DNA from: Bartonella sp. M0177 | GTDB lineage: Bacteria > Pseudomonadota > Alphaproteobacteria > Rhizobiales > Rhizobiaceae | Reading direction: 5' to 3' | NCBI RefSeq assembly: GCF_016102285.1 | Contig: NZ_JACFOY010000001.1 | Span: forward strand, 496,001-560,000 | Length of the DNA stretch: 64,000 nucleotides | Part shown: piece by piece, positions 25,794 to 35,834 of the stretch | Position numbering within the stretch: the stretch's first letter is position 1 | How the letters are laid out: every line of letters begins with the position of its first letter | Notes under the pieces: model-generated | Told to the model about the DNA's origin: nothing | Database searches by the model: none | What the model saw: only the letters and a program-made list of their open reading frames with translations | Translations under genes and position numbers: made by a program

Positions 25794-28298
25794 TCAATCT
25801 TCAAGAACCGTCTGAATAAGTTCTTCCGCTGCTTCCGTTAATATATTGTCTTCCGCGCTTCCCGGAATCATTTCTTTTCCTATTTCAAGCATAACCGGAA
25901 GCGCAAGCGGCGACATCTTGTCAACCGGACGGTGGATGATATGATTTTTGATCCTCTTCAACATATCACCCAGCCGCTTGATGTCTAAAAGACCGCGTGC
26001 CGCATCCTGCCGTGTTGCCTGAAGCAGAATATGATTTGGTTCATGCGTCCTTAAAACGTCAAAAATAAGGTCGGTCGAAACAGTGATCTGCCTTCCGGTT
26101 TTTTCTTGCCCCGGATGACGACGGTTAATCAAACCGGCGATCATGGCGCAATTACGGAAAGACCGTTTGAGCAGATAGCTTTCGTCAAGCCACGCTTCGA
26201 GGTCATCGCCCAACATATCTTCCGAAAAGAGTTCTTTCAACGATAGGCTTCCGGCTTTTATAGCTTCCCCCATATCATCAAGTGCCCAAAGGCCTATGGA
26301 ATAATCTGTAGCCACAAAACCGACCGGATTTAAACCGGCCCGTTCGAGACGCCGCGTCAACAACATTCCAAGTGTTTGATGGGCAAGGCGCCCCTCGAAC
26401 GGATAGGCAACAAGGAAAGACCGGTTTTTTTCATTAAACGTTTCGATCAACAATTGATTGGTGTCTGGCAAAATGGACGAGATTTTTTGTTGTTCAAGCC
26501 ATTTTTGCACTTGTCCCGGCAAAACATGCCATTCTTTCGGATTTGCCAGCATCTTGCGCAATCTCTCTGCAAGATAGGTCGAAAGCGGAAAACGCCCTCC
26601 CATATAGCTCGGAACACGGGCTTCCGGTTTTTTCGACAAGCTCACATAACATTCGTTTTCGCGGATGCCTTCAAAACAAAGAACATGACCGGCAAAAATG
26701 AATGTGTCTCCTTTTGTCAGGCTCTCAAGAAAACTTTCTTCAATGCGTCCCAGCATCCGGCCGCCACGCATTGCGTTCATATAGCCGGATTTAACAAGCC
26801 TGACATTGAGTTCGGCAGCTTCGATAATGGTTCCCATATTGAGCCGGTATTGCTGGGCTATTCTAGGGTTGGAAACGCGCCAGCGGCCATCTTTTGTGCG
26901 CCTTATTTTTGCGTATTGCTCGTAAGCTTTAAGGGCATATCCACCGGTTGCAACAAAGTTCAATGTTTCATCAAATGTTTTTCTTTTCAGTGTCGAATAA
27001 GGTTCTGCCGTTTTGACTTCCCGATAAAGCTCGTCGGCATTGAAAGGTCCGGCGCAGGCCATACCGAGAATATGCTGGGCAAGAACGTCGATAGCACCCT
27101 CACTCAATGGTGGGCTATCCTGTGCGCCGATATAATTTGCGTCAAGCGCTGCCTGACATTCGAGAACTTCAAAACAGTTGGCCGGAACAAGCACCGCTTT
27201 ACTCGGCTCGTCCATGCGGTGGTTGGCGCGACCGATGCGCTGGGCTAATCGGCTTGCGCCTTTCGGAGCACCAACATGGATAACCAGATCAATATTTCCC
27301 CAGTCTATGCCGAGATCAAGTGTCGAAGTGGCAACAACGGCGCGAAGCTTGTTCAAGGCCATTGCATCTTCTACCTTTCGACGTTGCCCGACATCAAGCG
27401 AACCATGGTGAAGCGCAATCGGTAAACTGTCCTCATTCATGCGCCACAATTCCTGAAACAACATTTCGGCTTGCGAACGCGTATTCACGAAAATCAAAGT
27501 TGTTTGTGCGCGTTTGACAAGGTCAAGAATGTCTTTCACGGCATAACGGGCAGAGTGTCCCGCCCAGGGAATATGTTCTTTGGTTTGTAAAATACGAATT
27601 TCCGGTTTGGCACCACCGTCGACTGTGACAAGACCTGCCATAGCAGATTTTTGCTTTTGGCTTACCAGCCAACGCCGCAAGGAATCGGGATCGGAAACGG
27701 TGGCCGAAAGGCCGATTGTTTTCAAATCCGGCCGCAATGTCCTTAAACGGGCAAGTGCAAGAGAAAGCAATTGTCCCCGTTTCGAGGTGACGAGAGAATG
27801 GAGCTCATCCAGAATGACAGTATCAAGAAAGCCGAAAAATTTCTCTGCCTCGTGCGATGATAGAAGGAGTGATACTTGCTCCGGCGTTGTTAATAATATA
27901 TCAGGAGGAATGAACTTTTGTCGCTGTCTTTTATGTTGGGGGGTATCACCGGTTCTTGTTTCAATTGCAATATCAAGTCCCATTTCCTGAACAGGCGTTT
28001 TCAAATTGCGTTCAATATCTTGAGCCAATGCTTTGAGTGGAGAAATATAAAGCGTATGAAGATGCTGATGGTGTTTTGTGTGAGAAAGTGCAACCATGGA
28101 AGGCAAAAAACCGGCAAGAGTTTTACCGGCACCTGTGGGGGCAATGAGCAGGGTTGATTGTCCACTTTTCGAACGTTTTAGAAGTTCAGCCTGATGAGGG
28201 CGCAAGCTCCATCCTTTTTTCTGAAACCAGTTGTAAAACCGGTCAGGTAAAAGAGAAAGTTCATCTTGCTGAACTGAATTGCGTTGATCGTCGTCCAT
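25794..28298 (-). CDS. Ligase-associated DEXH-box helicase (Lhr family)
   Basis: An 834-residue SF2 helicase. Motifs in order: LLIAPTGAGKTLAGFLPSM (I), TLYISPLKALAQD (Ia), LLTTPEQVSLLLSS (Ib), TVILDELHSL (II, DELH), IGLSATVSD (III), LIFVNTRSQAEM (IV), ATSTLDLGIDWGNID (V) and QRIGRANHRM (VI). The C-terminal Lhr winged-helix and beta-barrel core follow. With the adjacent nuclease gene it forms the DNA repair module that in other genomes sits with an ATP-dependent ligase and exonuclease, neither of which is visible here. Confidence 0.92.
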   Translation of the reverse strand: MDDDQRNSVQQDELSLLPDRFYNWFQKKGWSLRPHQAELLKRSKSGQSTLLIAPTGAGKTLAGFLPSMVALSHTKHHQHLHTLYISPLKALAQDIERNLKTPVQEMGLDIAIETRTGDTPQHKRQRQKFIPPDILLTTPEQVSLLLSSHEAEKFFGFLDTVILDELHSLVTSKRGQLLSLALARLRTLRPDLKTIGLSATVSDPDSLRRWLVSQKQKSAMAGLVTVDGGAKPEIRILQTKEHIPWAGHSARYAVKDILDLVKRAQTTLIFVNTRSQAEMLFQELWRMNEDSLPIALHHGSLDVGQRRKVEDAMALNKLRAVVATSTLDLGIDWGNIDLVIHVGAPKGASRLAQRIGRANHRMDEPSKAVLVPANCFEVLECQAALDANYIGAQDSPPLSEGAIDVLAQHILGMACAGPFNADELYREVKTAEPYSTLKRKTFDETLNFVATGGYALKAYEQYAKIRRTKDGRWRVSNPRIAQQYRLNMGTIIEAAELNVRLVKSGYMNAMRGGRMLGRIEESFLESLTKGDTFIFAGHVLCFEGIRENECYVSLSKKPEARVPSYMGGRFPLSTYLAERLRKMLANPKEWHVLPGQVQKWLEQQKISSILPDTNQLLIETFNEKNRSFLVAYPFEGRLAHQTLGMLLTRRLERAGLNPVGFVATDYSIGLWALDDMGEAIKAGSLSLKELFSEDMLGDDLEAWLDESYLLKRSFRNCAMIAGLINRRHPGQEKTGRQITVSTDLIFDVLRTHEPNHILLQATRQDAARGLLDIKRLGDMLKRIKNHIIHRPVDKMSPLALPVMLEIGKEMIPGSAEDNILTEAAEELIQTVLED

Positions 28299-28352
28299 AA
28301 AACCTATTTAATATGCGTGACTATATTCGCCAAGTTCCCGGTTAAATTCATC

Positions 28353-29138
28353 ATGAAGCTATATGTGATCAATCTTGATCGTTCACCAGACCGTTTAGAC
28401 CGTCTTGAAAAAATATTCGGGAATTTGAACCTTGGCTTTACGCGCGTGGCTGCAATAGACGGGCTTCATCTTGATGAAAAATTCATTGCCGATGTTAGAC
28501 AACACCAGCTTTGGCCGGATCCGCTAACGCGCGGGGAAATCGCCTGTTTTTTAAGTCATAGGGCAGTACTTGAAAAAGTGGCAGCCGGAGACGATGATTT
28601 TGCCGCGATTTTTGAAGATGATGTTATATTATCGGGAGACGCGGGCGATTTTTTAAATAATGACCTTTGGATTCCGGCTGGGGCCGATATTATAAAAATC
28701 GAAACCCATAACAAAAAAGTCTGGCTCGGAAAAAGCCAAAGTCTTAAAGAAGGCTATCGAATTGCGCCGTTGAAAAGTCGTCATATCATGGCGGCCGGAT
28801 ATATTGTTTCACGACAGGCGGCGAAAAGACTTTGCGCAATGATGGGAAAAATTACCTTTCCCTTTGACCATTTTCTTTTTAATCCGAAATGTCATGTATT
28901 CGAACAGTTCGAAATGTGGCAGCTCGATCCGGCAATTGTACGTCAGGCAGGCTTGATCAGCACACTTTCAGATGACCGCATAAAAATCGATCGGGAGAAC
29001 AAAAGTAAGCGTGTCGCATCCAAGACGTTAAAGCGAGAAATAAAACGTTTTTTCTCACGCGCAAAAATCGGGCTATGGGGAATTTATGTCAATTATTTGA
29101 CCCACGGGCATTGGAAACGGGTAAAATACAAACCCTGA
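28353..29138 (+). CDS. Glycosyltransferase family 25 (LPS biosynthesis type)
   Basis: A 261-residue GT25 enzyme. It starts MKLYVINLDRSPDRLDRLEK and has GEIACFLSHRAVLEKV and FAAIFEDDVILS, the conserved acidic motif of the LgtB/LpsA family. These transfer hexoses to lipooligosaccharide core. A frame open from 28284 would overlap the divergent helicase gene; ATG 28353 aligns with the family N-terminus. The basic C-terminal end (KRFFSRAKIGLW) may touch the membrane. Confidence 0.88.
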   Translation: MKLYVINLDRSPDRLDRLEKIFGNLNLGFTRVAAIDGLHLDEKFIADVRQHQLWPDPLTRGEIACFLSHRAVLEKVAAGDDDFAAIFEDDVILSGDAGDFLNNDLWIPAGADIIKIETHNKKVWLGKSQSLKEGYRIAPLKSRHIMAAGYIVSRQAAKRLCAMMGKITFPFDHFLFNPKCHVFEQFEMWQLDPAIVRQAGLISTLSDDRIKIDRENKSKRVASKTLKREIKRFFSRAKIGLWGIYVNYLTHGHWKRVKYKP

Positions 29139-29156
29139 ATTTATGAAACCAATCGT

Positions 29157-29204
29157 CAACGATATACTGATCGTTGAATACGAATATCATGCGAAATGAT
29201 ATTC
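29157..29204. terminator. Twin hairpins between convergent genes
   Basis: Two adjacent inverted repeats: caacgat/atcgttg (29157-29163, 29170-29176) and gaatatcat/atgatattc (29182-29190, 29196-29204). They lie between the plus-strand GT25 gene and the minus-strand CAP gene and probably end both transcripts. Confidence 0.5.
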
Positions 29205-29250
29205 AAAAAGTTCTCCCTATGAAGCCCGATGCCATAGGTCTTTTCTTTAT

Positions 29251-29721
29251 TCAACGTTTGAATTCTATTGCCCAATAAACGTAATTCGGCCGTTTTGGAG
29301 ACGTTGCTTTTGCCAGTCCATAATAATGGAAACTCGGATAAAGCATATTGCTTCTGTGACCGGGGGAATTCATCCACACATTGTAAGCCGCTGCAACAGT
29401 CGACCGGCCAGCACAAAGATTTTCGCCTGCCGCACCGTGAATGCCGAATTTACGTAAACGCGTTACAAAATCATTACCGAAGCTCACAGTATGGGCGACT
29501 TTCTGGGCATCAGCCATTAAATTGGCTTGATCCTGTGCCATTTTTTCCAATTGTTTGTCGGGTTGAAGCGGTCCCTGTCCGTTTTGAGATCGCAAAGCAT
29601 TGATCAGTTTCGTCGGATCTTCATCGTCGGCAAAAGCGGGTATTACTCCCGTTGCACTCATGATAACAGCGCCGGAAAAGACGAAAAAATTTCTACGTGT
29701 CAGCAAAATATCACCCAACAA
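29251..29721 (-). CDS. CAP/SCP-domain exported protein with Tat-like signal
   Basis: A protein of up to 156 residues with a twin-arginine signal (LTRRNFF, then a hydrophobic stretch ending PAFA). The CAP domain has INALRSQNGQGPLQP, KVAHTVSF, GENLCAGRSTVAAAYNVWM and NSPGHRSNML, the last two being the CAP cavity motifs (H, E, H). No ATG fits; TTG codons at 29721, 29718 and 29706 are possible, and 29706 behind gggtga gives the most Tat-like N-terminus. Bacterial CAP proteins are exported and of largely unknown function. Confidence 0.82.
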   Translation of the reverse strand: MLGDILLTRRNFFVFSGAVIMSATGVIPAFADDEDPTKLINALRSQNGQGPLQPDKQLEKMAQDQANLMADAQKVAHTVSFGNDFVTRLRKFGIHGAAGENLCAGRSTVAAAYNVWMNSPGHRSNMLYPSFHYYGLAKATSPKRPNYVYWAIEFKR

Positions 29722-29839
29722 TTCAACAGGTTCATAAAAACAACGGGACTTTTAAAATTCGTGACTATGAAAAACAATAGTTAGCCACCACACCGTTCGC
29801 ATTAATGCACCGAAAATTATAAACTCGCTAAAGTTACTA

Positions 29840-29890
29840 TTAAGCTTTTATGGAATTTCTTGGGCAAGCTATAAAGTTTTAAGCTTTTAT
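29840..29890. repeat. Two copies of ttaagcttttat upstream of the CAP gene
   Basis: The 12-mer ttaagcttttat occurs at 29840-29851 and 29879-29890, 39 bases apart, in the AT-rich spacer upstream of the CAP gene. It may be a regulator site or chance in AT-rich DNA. Confidence 0.35.
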
Positions 29891-30013
29891 ATCGTCGATA
29901 TCGAAAAAATACGAATTTGGTCTTTGCTGAAAATATATAATTATATAATTAAAACAATGGTTTAGTCTCATATAAACGCAGGCAGTTGTTAAACGGATCA
30001 AGAGCCGAAACCA

Positions 30014-30280
30014 TTAACGGATCAGGTTCAGGATGCGCATAATGATAAATATCGGGATCACAATTGCAGCGCCCACAATCACCACGTTGAACAGTTTTTC
30101 GAATGCATCAAATCCCATTGACCAAAGCGAGTTAAAGAAATGCACAATTTTCCAAACAACATCCATTGGCGTCCAGCCAAGAAGTGTCATAACTATGCCG
30201 ACCAGGATAGAAAAAACCAGCAATTTTATAACAACGCGTCCGGGAGTATCTCCAAGAAATGAATTGAGTGGCTTTGACAT
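30014..30280 (-). CDS. Small two-helix membrane protein (DUF6460-like)
   Basis: An 88-residue protein with two membrane helices at about 17-37 and 65-85 around an amphipathic middle (WTPMDVVWKIVHFFNSLW). It resembles short DUF6460 proteins of Rhizobiales, whose role is unknown. ATG 30280 follows an aggataaaa site. It stands alone; the spacer upstream carries only short repeats. Confidence 0.75.
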   Translation of the reverse strand: MSKPLNSFLGDTPGRVVIKLLVFSILVGIVMTLLGWTPMDVVWKIVHFFNSLWSMGFDAFEKLFNVVIVGAAIVIPIFIIMRILNLIR

Positions 30281-30716
30281 TTTTTATCCTTCAAGGGTGC
30301 AAAATAAAACCTTAAATAGGTTTCAACGGTTTAAAGTTCAATCTGCGTTATTTTGAGGTTCATGACTATAACAGCCAACGTCAAAAGAGCAAATTATCCA
30401 AATCCGGCTTTCTTAAATCTATCATTCCTGAATATCGGATGAGTCGATCGCTTTAAATAGTTTTTCGAGACCATTGCAAATCTTGATGCAAACATTGTGG
30501 TTCAACCTGCATTTTATTCGGAAAAACCGCTTTCGTCACTCAAAGCAGACGGATAAAGGCAGCCGAATAAAGGCAACCGGATAAAGCGAAAAACAGCAGA
30601 GTGGAATGTAGCAAAAATCTCGGCCGCGAGTAAGGGGGGGGAGACGAAATGGTGCTTTCCGTAAATATTACAGTTTCTGCCAGAGAAATGCAGTGACGCA
30701 GCTTTGCCGAAGTTTT
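30281..30716. repeat. Intergenic region with a 14-base triplicate
   Basis: A 14-base unit resembling cggataaaggcagc is repeated three times in tandem with a few changes (30550-30563, 30564-30577, 30578-30591). A run of eight G residues lies near 30634-30641. Apart from this I see no gene in the region. Confidence 0.45.
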
Positions 30717-30845
30717 TTAACGTTTTTTGTTTTTTGGCGACTTTTCTTTTTCTACTTGCTCTTCAAGTTTTCCACCTTTCAAAGGTGGTGTCACTTCCTT
30801 TGCAACGTCACTTGCACGCTCATGATTTACAGGTAATTTTCCCAT
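30717..30845 (-). CDS. Small charged hypothetical protein, 42 residues
   Basis: A 43-codon frame starting with ATG at 30845 behind gggag at six-base spacing. The product begins MGKLPVNHERASD and ends in a lysine-rich tail (KEKSPKNKKR). It is highly charged and probably disordered, with no membrane segment. Good codon structure and a proper ribosome binding site support it. It is divergent from xseA. Function unknown. Confidence 0.6.
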   Translation of the reverse strand: MGKLPVNHERASDVAKEVTPPLKGGKLEEQVEKEKSPKNKKR

Positions 30846-30991
30846 TTTTTACTCCCGAAGTTGATTAGGATTAAACGAAAAACGCAAATAATGGTTCCCG
30901 ACAATCGCATGGTGGCGTTTGTTAAACGGCTTGAAGTCAGCCGAATTTGTGCCTAGTGGATTAACAGGAAGAATTAATATAATGTGCGCAT

Positions 30992-32563
30992 ATGAGTGAC
31001 TTTTTTGCTGAAAATAGTGCTGCAACCAATGCGGTCGAATATACTGTTTCCGAAATATCGGGCGCCTTGAAACGCACGGTCGAGGATCGGTTCGGTCATG
31101 TTCGTGTGCGCGGTGAAATTTCCGGTTACAGAGGGCCGCATGCTTCGGGGCACGCCTATTTTGCACTAAAAGACGATAAAGCGCGTCTTGAAGCGGTTAT
31201 CTGGCGCGGCGTAATGGGTAAACTCAAATTCCTTCCCGAAGAGGGAATGGAAGTCATTGCGACAGGAAAACTCACAACCTATCCTGGTTCATCGAAATAC
31301 CAGATTGTGATTGATAATCTGGAGCCCGCGGGCGTAGGGGCCTTGATGGCACTTCTGGAAGCAAGAAAAAAGAAACTTGCCACTGAGGGACTATTTGATG
31401 CTGCCAGCAAACAATTATTGCCCTTTATGCCCAAGGTTATCGGTGTTGTAACGTCGCCGACGGGCGCCGTCATCCGCGATATTATCCATCGCATTTCCGA
31501 TCGCTTTCCCCTTCATATCATTGTTTGGCCGGTACGTGTTCAGGGCGAGACGTGCGGGGCCGAGGTTGCAGCTGCAGTTTCAGGCTTTAATGCTTTGAAA
31601 ACAGGTGGCCCGATTCCGAAGCCCGATCTTATTATTGTTGCACGCGGTGGTGGCAGTTTGGAAGATTTATGGGGCTTTAATGATGAAATTGTTGTACGCG
31701 CTGTTGCCTCTTCACTCATTCCGGTAATCTCTGCTGTTGGCCACGAGACTGATTGGACCTTGGTGGATTATGCGGCGGATGTGCGTGCCCCGACGCCAAC
31801 CGGTGCTGCTGAAATGGCAGTTCCCGTCAAAGCGGAACTCGAGGCAAGCGTTGCTTCACTTTACGCAAGATTATTGGGAGGAATTTCCCGCCAATTCGAT
31901 TTCCGCAAGCAAAAGCTTTATAGTGCAGTGCGTGCACTTCCCTCTGTAGACCAGCTTCTTGCATTGCCGCGCCGCCGTTTTGACGAAGCAGCAAGCAGGT
32001 TGGAGCGGTCTCTCTCGGTCAATACAGAAAAGAAAAGACAGGTTTTCAATCTGTTGGCGCGCGGCCTTTCACCGCATCTGGTTATCAATCTTGTCAACCA
32101 GAATCGTCAAAAGACAAACCATTTGGCCTTGCGAATGGAACAGGCATTTATTGCATTAACGATAAGCAAAAGACAAAAGCTCTTGTCGGTGACGAGGAGT
32201 TTAAACCCGCGACTTGCCGAAAGCATTATGGATAAGGCCAAGGAAGCAGGTTTGTTTTATTTCATGCGCCTTCAGAACGCTTTTGTACTCATTGTTGAAA
32301 AACAGCGTCAGAAAGTTGATATGGCAGCGCGGTTGTTAAACTCGGTTTCTTATGAAAAAACACTTGAGCGCGGTTTTGCACTGGTTCTTGATACGGAAGG
32401 AAAACTCGTCAAAAATACGCGTGAAGTTCCTGAAAACGGGTTTTTGAAAATCAGATTTTCTGACGACACGATTGACGCAACGGCAATCGGCAGAACTCAT
32501 CAGCCGCCAAAAAAGCAAAAACGTCATCCGACTGACGATGACAATCAGGGAGATCTCTTTTGA
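30992..32563 (+). CDS. xseA: Exodeoxyribonuclease VII large subunit
   Basis: A 523-residue ExoVII large subunit. An N-terminal OB fold ([20 protein letters not shown]) is followed by the catalytic core with [35 protein letters not shown] and [29 protein letters not shown] (seen in pieces), then a long coiled-coil region and C-terminal tail. It degrades single-stranded DNA in repair. The next gene, tag, starts in the overlap with its stop. Confidence 0.96.
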   Translation: MSDFFAENSAATNAVEYTVSEISGALKRTVEDRFGHVRVRGEISGYRGPHASGHAYFALKDDKARLEAVIWRGVMGKLKFLPEEGMEVIATGKLTTYPGSSKYQIVIDNLEPAGVGALMALLEARKKKLATEGLFDAASKQLLPFMPKVIGVVTSPTGAVIRDIIHRISDRFPLHIIVWPVRVQGETCGAEVAAAVSGFNALKTGGPIPKPDLIIVARGGGSLEDLWGFNDEIVVRAVASSLIPVISAVGHETDWTLVDYAADVRAPTPTGAAEMAVPVKAELEASVASLYARLLGGISRQFDFRKQKLYSAVRALPSVDQLLALPRRRFDEAASRLERSLSVNTEKKRQVFNLLARGLSPHLVINLVNQNRQKTNHLALRMEQAFIALTISKRQKLLSVTRSLNPRLAESIMDKAKEAGLFYFMRLQNAFVLIVEKQRQKVDMAARLLNSVSYEKTLERGFALVLDTEGKLVKNTREVPENGFLKIRFSDDTIDATAIGRTHQPPKKQKRHPTDDDNQGDLF

Positions 32564-33156
32564 AAGCTCTGGCAGAAGGGCTAATGCTTGGTGCTGACGG
32601 GAAAATCCGTTGTGCATGGGCGGGCGAGGATGCTCTCTATTTAGACTATCACGATCATGAATGGGGCAAGCCTGTTTATGACGACAATCATTTATTCGAA
32701 AAAATTTGTCTGGAAGGATTTCAGGCCGGTTTGTCTTGGCTGACAATATTGAGAAAACGGGAAAATTTTCGCAATTCATTCGACGGGTTCGATTTTAACA
32801 AAATTGCTTTTTATGACGAAGAGAAAATAGATGAACTATTGAAAAATCCCGGTATCGTTCGTCATATCGGAAAAATCCGTTCGGTTGTAAACAATGCCAG
32901 ATGTGCTCGTAAACTTGTCGAAGAAAAGGGTAGCCTTGCCGATTATTTCTGGTCTTTTCAACCGCCCGAATCCGAACGGTTCGAACATGTCGACTATGCA
33001 ACGCTTAAATTAAATCCGATAACGCCGGCTTCGATCCGCCTTTCAAAAGATTTAAAAAAACGCGGATGGAGCTTTGTTGGCCCCACGACCTGTTATGCTT
33101 TCATGCAATCCATTGGTATCGTCAATGACCATATCGAAGGTTGTTTTTGTCGTTAA
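32560..33156 (+). CDS. tag: DNA-3-methyladenine glycosylase I
   Basis: A 198-residue Tag glycosylase. It shows [41 protein letters not shown], and the C-terminal zinc-binding residues (H in [10 protein letters not shown]). It removes 3-methyladenine from alkylated DNA. A TTG at 32560 overlaps the xseA stop and has cagggag eight bases upstream; an internal ATG at 32584 is also possible. The overlap with xseA puts two repair genes in one transcript. Confidence 0.93.
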   Translation: MKALAEGLMLGADGKIRCAWAGEDALYLDYHDHEWGKPVYDDNHLFEKICLEGFQAGLSWLTILRKRENFRNSFDGFDFNKIAFYDEEKIDELLKNPGIVRHIGKIRSVVNNARCARKLVEEKGSLADYFWSFQPPESERFEHVDYATLKLNPITPASIRLSKDLKKRGWSFVGPTTCYAFMQSIGIVNDHIEGCFCR

Positions 33157-33208
33157 GACATGCAGTTCCGACTTTTTGAAAACAGCAAATTCCTTTATTA
33201 AAACGGAC

Positions 33209-34000
33209 TTATTTTTTCTCGGTATTTTCCTGTGGTGCTGAAGCCAGACTTTTTTCAACTTCAAAACTGGTAAATTTAATTTTTTTGGCAAGATCTGCAA
33301 AATGGCTATTCAAATAATCCTGAAAACGGGCAGATGTCGGGCTCCCTTCTGCCGTTCCGGTGTTGGAGCCGAACAGAAAACTGTGACTGGATTGATGTCT
33401 TATGTCGAGAATACCGGCATCAACAAGTTCGTTTTTGTCGATATGGATGTAATTTGCACCGGCCACAGGTAACTTCTCGGGGGAAAATAAATCGGCGAAA
33501 AAGGTATTGTGTCCGATTTCGCCCATCGAGACACGAGCATTTGCGTCAATATTACATTCAAGGCCCGTCAATATATAATCGCCTGGAGCAATTGGAGAAA
33601 ATGCTGTCGCAATTGTTTTATTGGTGAGCTTTTCCGAAATCGTCTCAAAGGTTACTTTACCGAGGAACCATTTATCCGATTTGCCAAGAAACCATTTGGT
33701 TTGCGAAATTGCTTTATCGGATAAACCGGAAATTGTATAATTATCTCTACCGGTATAAACATTTGTATAATTTTTCTGGTCAATCCTGTCACCAACGATT
33801 TGCCGCAAGCGTATTGTTGTGCTTTGGCAAAACCGGCCTTCATAAACGACTCTGACAGCAATGGCCGCACCTTTTTGGGAAATCGTATTCTGGAAGAAAT
33901 TAACAGCTTCATCGCTATTAATGTCATTTTTCTTGTTATCCGCGCAGCTCACGGAAAAAATGCATACAAAAACAAGTAATAAAATCCGGTAATTCAACAT
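33209..34000 (-). CDS. Putative exported lipoprotein, unrecognised
   Basis: A 263-residue protein with a signal peptide (about 1-19) ending SVSCAD, which resembles a lipobox though position -3 is not the usual leucine. The body is beta-rich and polar, with no motif I recognise. An internal duplication of six to eight residues, KWFLGKSD then KWFLGKV, lies near 102-116 and is visible in the DNA at 33650-33700. Neighbours (tag, hisS) give no functional hint. Confidence 0.68.
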   Translation of the reverse strand: MLNYRILLLVFVCIFSVSCADNKKNDINSDEAVNFFQNTISQKGAAIAVRVVYEGRFCQSTTIRLRQIVGDRIDQKNYTNVYTGRDNYTISGLSDKAISQTKWFLGKSDKWFLGKVTFETISEKLTNKTIATAFSPIAPGDYILTGLECNIDANARVSMGEIGHNTFFADLFSPEKLPVAGANYIHIDKNELVDAGILDIRHQSSHSFLFGSNTGTAEGSPTSARFQDYLNSHFADLAKKIKFTSFEVEKSLASAPQENTEKK

Positions 34001-34323
34001 TTTCGTTCAACCGCGAGACAAACCGTTAATCTAAGATAATTGATAGCAACCAATTTCGATAAAAGAAATAATCAACGTCTATTAAAGAGGACAATTGCCA
34101 AAACAACATGTGGACAAGTTGTTTCGCATTGTCGCCATGGTAAAATCCGGCCGGCTGATGTCAATTATTGCAACCGTATTGAAGATTTTTAGGAAGAGAT
34201 TTTCGAATTTATGCATCAAAATAAACTTTTCGAAGCACAGAACGCATGGCTTGCCGCTTTGTGTTGGATGAGTTACAAACCAGCAATCCTTCAATTCAAT
34301 AATAGTTTAGCGGCAGGAATAAA
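34001..34323. other. Intergenic region upstream of hisS
   Basis: This divergent spacer contains the hisS leader and the lipoprotein gene promoter. No T-box, attenuator or clear promoter pair is visible. A 70-codon minus frame at 34082-34294 lacks protein-like composition. Confidence 0.35.
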
Positions 34324-35817
34324 ATGGCAGATAGACAGGTAAAGACGATAGCGCGTGTTCCTCGTGGTTTTGTTGATCGCACGAGTGCGGAACTCCATGC
34401 CGCTGAAAAGATGATGTCGGTTATCCGCAATGTCTACGAGCTTTACGGATTTGAAGCCGTTGAAACGCCAATTTTCGAATATACAGATGCATTGGGAAAA
34501 TTCCTCCCCGATCAGGATCGTCCGAATGCCGGTGTTTTTTCTATTCAGGATGATGACGAGCAGTGGATGTCATTGCGATATGACCTGACAGCGCCGCTTG
34601 CACGTTATTTCGCTGAAAATTTTGAAAGTCTGCCAAAGCCCTATCGCAGTTATCGTGTTGGCTGGGTCTTCCGTAACGAGAAGCCGGGGCCAGGGCGTTT
34701 CCGTCAATTCATGCAATTTGACGCCGATACTGTGGGAACACCGACTGTTGCAGCCGATGCCGAAATTTGCATGATGGCAGCCGATACAATGGAACGGCTC
34801 GGTATAGAGCGTGGTGATTATGTCGTTCGTGTAAACAACCGTAAAATTCTTGACGGTGTGTTGGAGCTGGTCGGCCTTCAAGGCGACAATAACGCCGAAA
34901 AAAGGCTCACTGTTCTTCGTGCTATCGACAAGCTTGACAAGTTCGGCCCCGAAGGCGTGAAACTTCTTCTTGGCAAAGGACGACTTGATGAAAGTGGTGA
35001 TTTTACCAAAGGTGCCGAGCTTTCAGACGAGGCAATTGCCAAGGTTCTTTCCTTTATTAATGCCGGTGCGGAAAATGGCAAAGCCACTCTTGATAATCTC
35101 TCGAAGGTGGTTGCTGGAAGTAATCGTGGCAAAGAAGGCGTTGACGAACTTCAGGATATGTTGGCACTTTTTACAGCCGCAGGCTACGAAAAACGGATAA
35201 AAATTGACCCGTCTGTTGTTCGGGGACTTGAATATTATACGGGACCGGTTTTTGAAGTCGAATTGCTATTCGATGTCGTCAATGAAGACGGGCAAAAAGT
35301 TGTCTTCGGTTCGGTCGGTGGCGGCGGGCGCTATGATGGATTGGTATCGCGTTTTCGCAGCGAACCGGTTCCGGCCACCGGTTTTTCAATCGGCGTTTCG
35401 AGATTGATGACAGCCTTGAAAAACCTCGGCAAACTTGACCTTGATGAAGCAAAAGGGCCAGTTGTCGTTTTGGTGATGGATAAAGATCGCACCTCGCTTG
35501 AACGCTATCAGAATATGGTTGCACAACTTCGTAATGCCGGTATTCGTTCCGAACTTTATGTTGGCGGTTCGGGCATGAAAGCGCAAATGAAATATGCCGA
35601 TCGCCGTCATGCTCCTTGCGTTATTATTCAAGGTTCGCAAGAGCGGGCAGAAAATCAGGTGCAGATCAAGGACCTTGTTGAAGGTGCAAGATTGTCGGCC
35701 GAAATTGAAGATAATAAAACGTGGCGTGAAAGCCGTCCGGCACAGATTACTGTAGACGAAAACAAAATGGTCGACGCGGTTAAAGAAATTCTCGCCGCGC
35801 AAGAACAAAATAGATAG
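34324..35817 (+). CDS. hisS: Histidyl-tRNA synthetase
   Basis: A 497-residue class II synthetase. Motif 2 is [20 protein letters not shown], the histidine-binding signatures are [12 protein letters not shown] and [11 protein letters not shown], and motif 3 is [11 protein letters not shown]. The C-terminal anticodon-binding domain follows ([19 protein letters not shown]). ATG 34324 follows aggaataaa. It heads a hisS-hisZ-hisG array, in which a synthetase and its catalytically altered paralogue lie side by side. Confidence 0.96.
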   Translation: MADRQVKTIARVPRGFVDRTSAELHAAEKMMSVIRNVYELYGFEAVETPIFEYTDALGKFLPDQDRPNAGVFSIQDDDEQWMSLRYDLTAPLARYFAENFESLPKPYRSYRVGWVFRNEKPGPGRFRQFMQFDADTVGTPTVAADAEICMMAADTMERLGIERGDYVVRVNNRKILDGVLELVGLQGDNNAEKRLTVLRAIDKLDKFGPEGVKLLLGKGRLDESGDFTKGAELSDEAIAKVLSFINAGAENGKATLDNLSKVVAGSNRGKEGVDELQDMLALFTAAGYEKRIKIDPSVVRGLEYYTGPVFEVELLFDVVNEDGQKVVFGSVGGGGRYDGLVSRFRSEPVPATGFSIGVSRLMTALKNLGKLDLDEAKGPVVVLVMDKDRTSLERYQNMVAQLRNAGIRSELYVGGSGMKAQMKYADRRHAPCVIIQGSQERAENQVQIKDLVEGARLSAEIEDNKTWRESRPAQITVDENKMVDAVKEILAAQEQNR

Positions 35818-35834
35818 TGTCGAGCGGGAAGAAC

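Noticed and set aside
30362..30442. 26-residue plus frame with a tgagg motif upstream
   Set aside because: The product is not hydrophobic or charged in a recognisable pattern and the ribosome binding site is too close; too little evidence.
34082..34294. 70-codon minus frame upstream of hisS
   Set aside because: Composition is not protein-like and it lies in the expected promoter region of two divergent genes.
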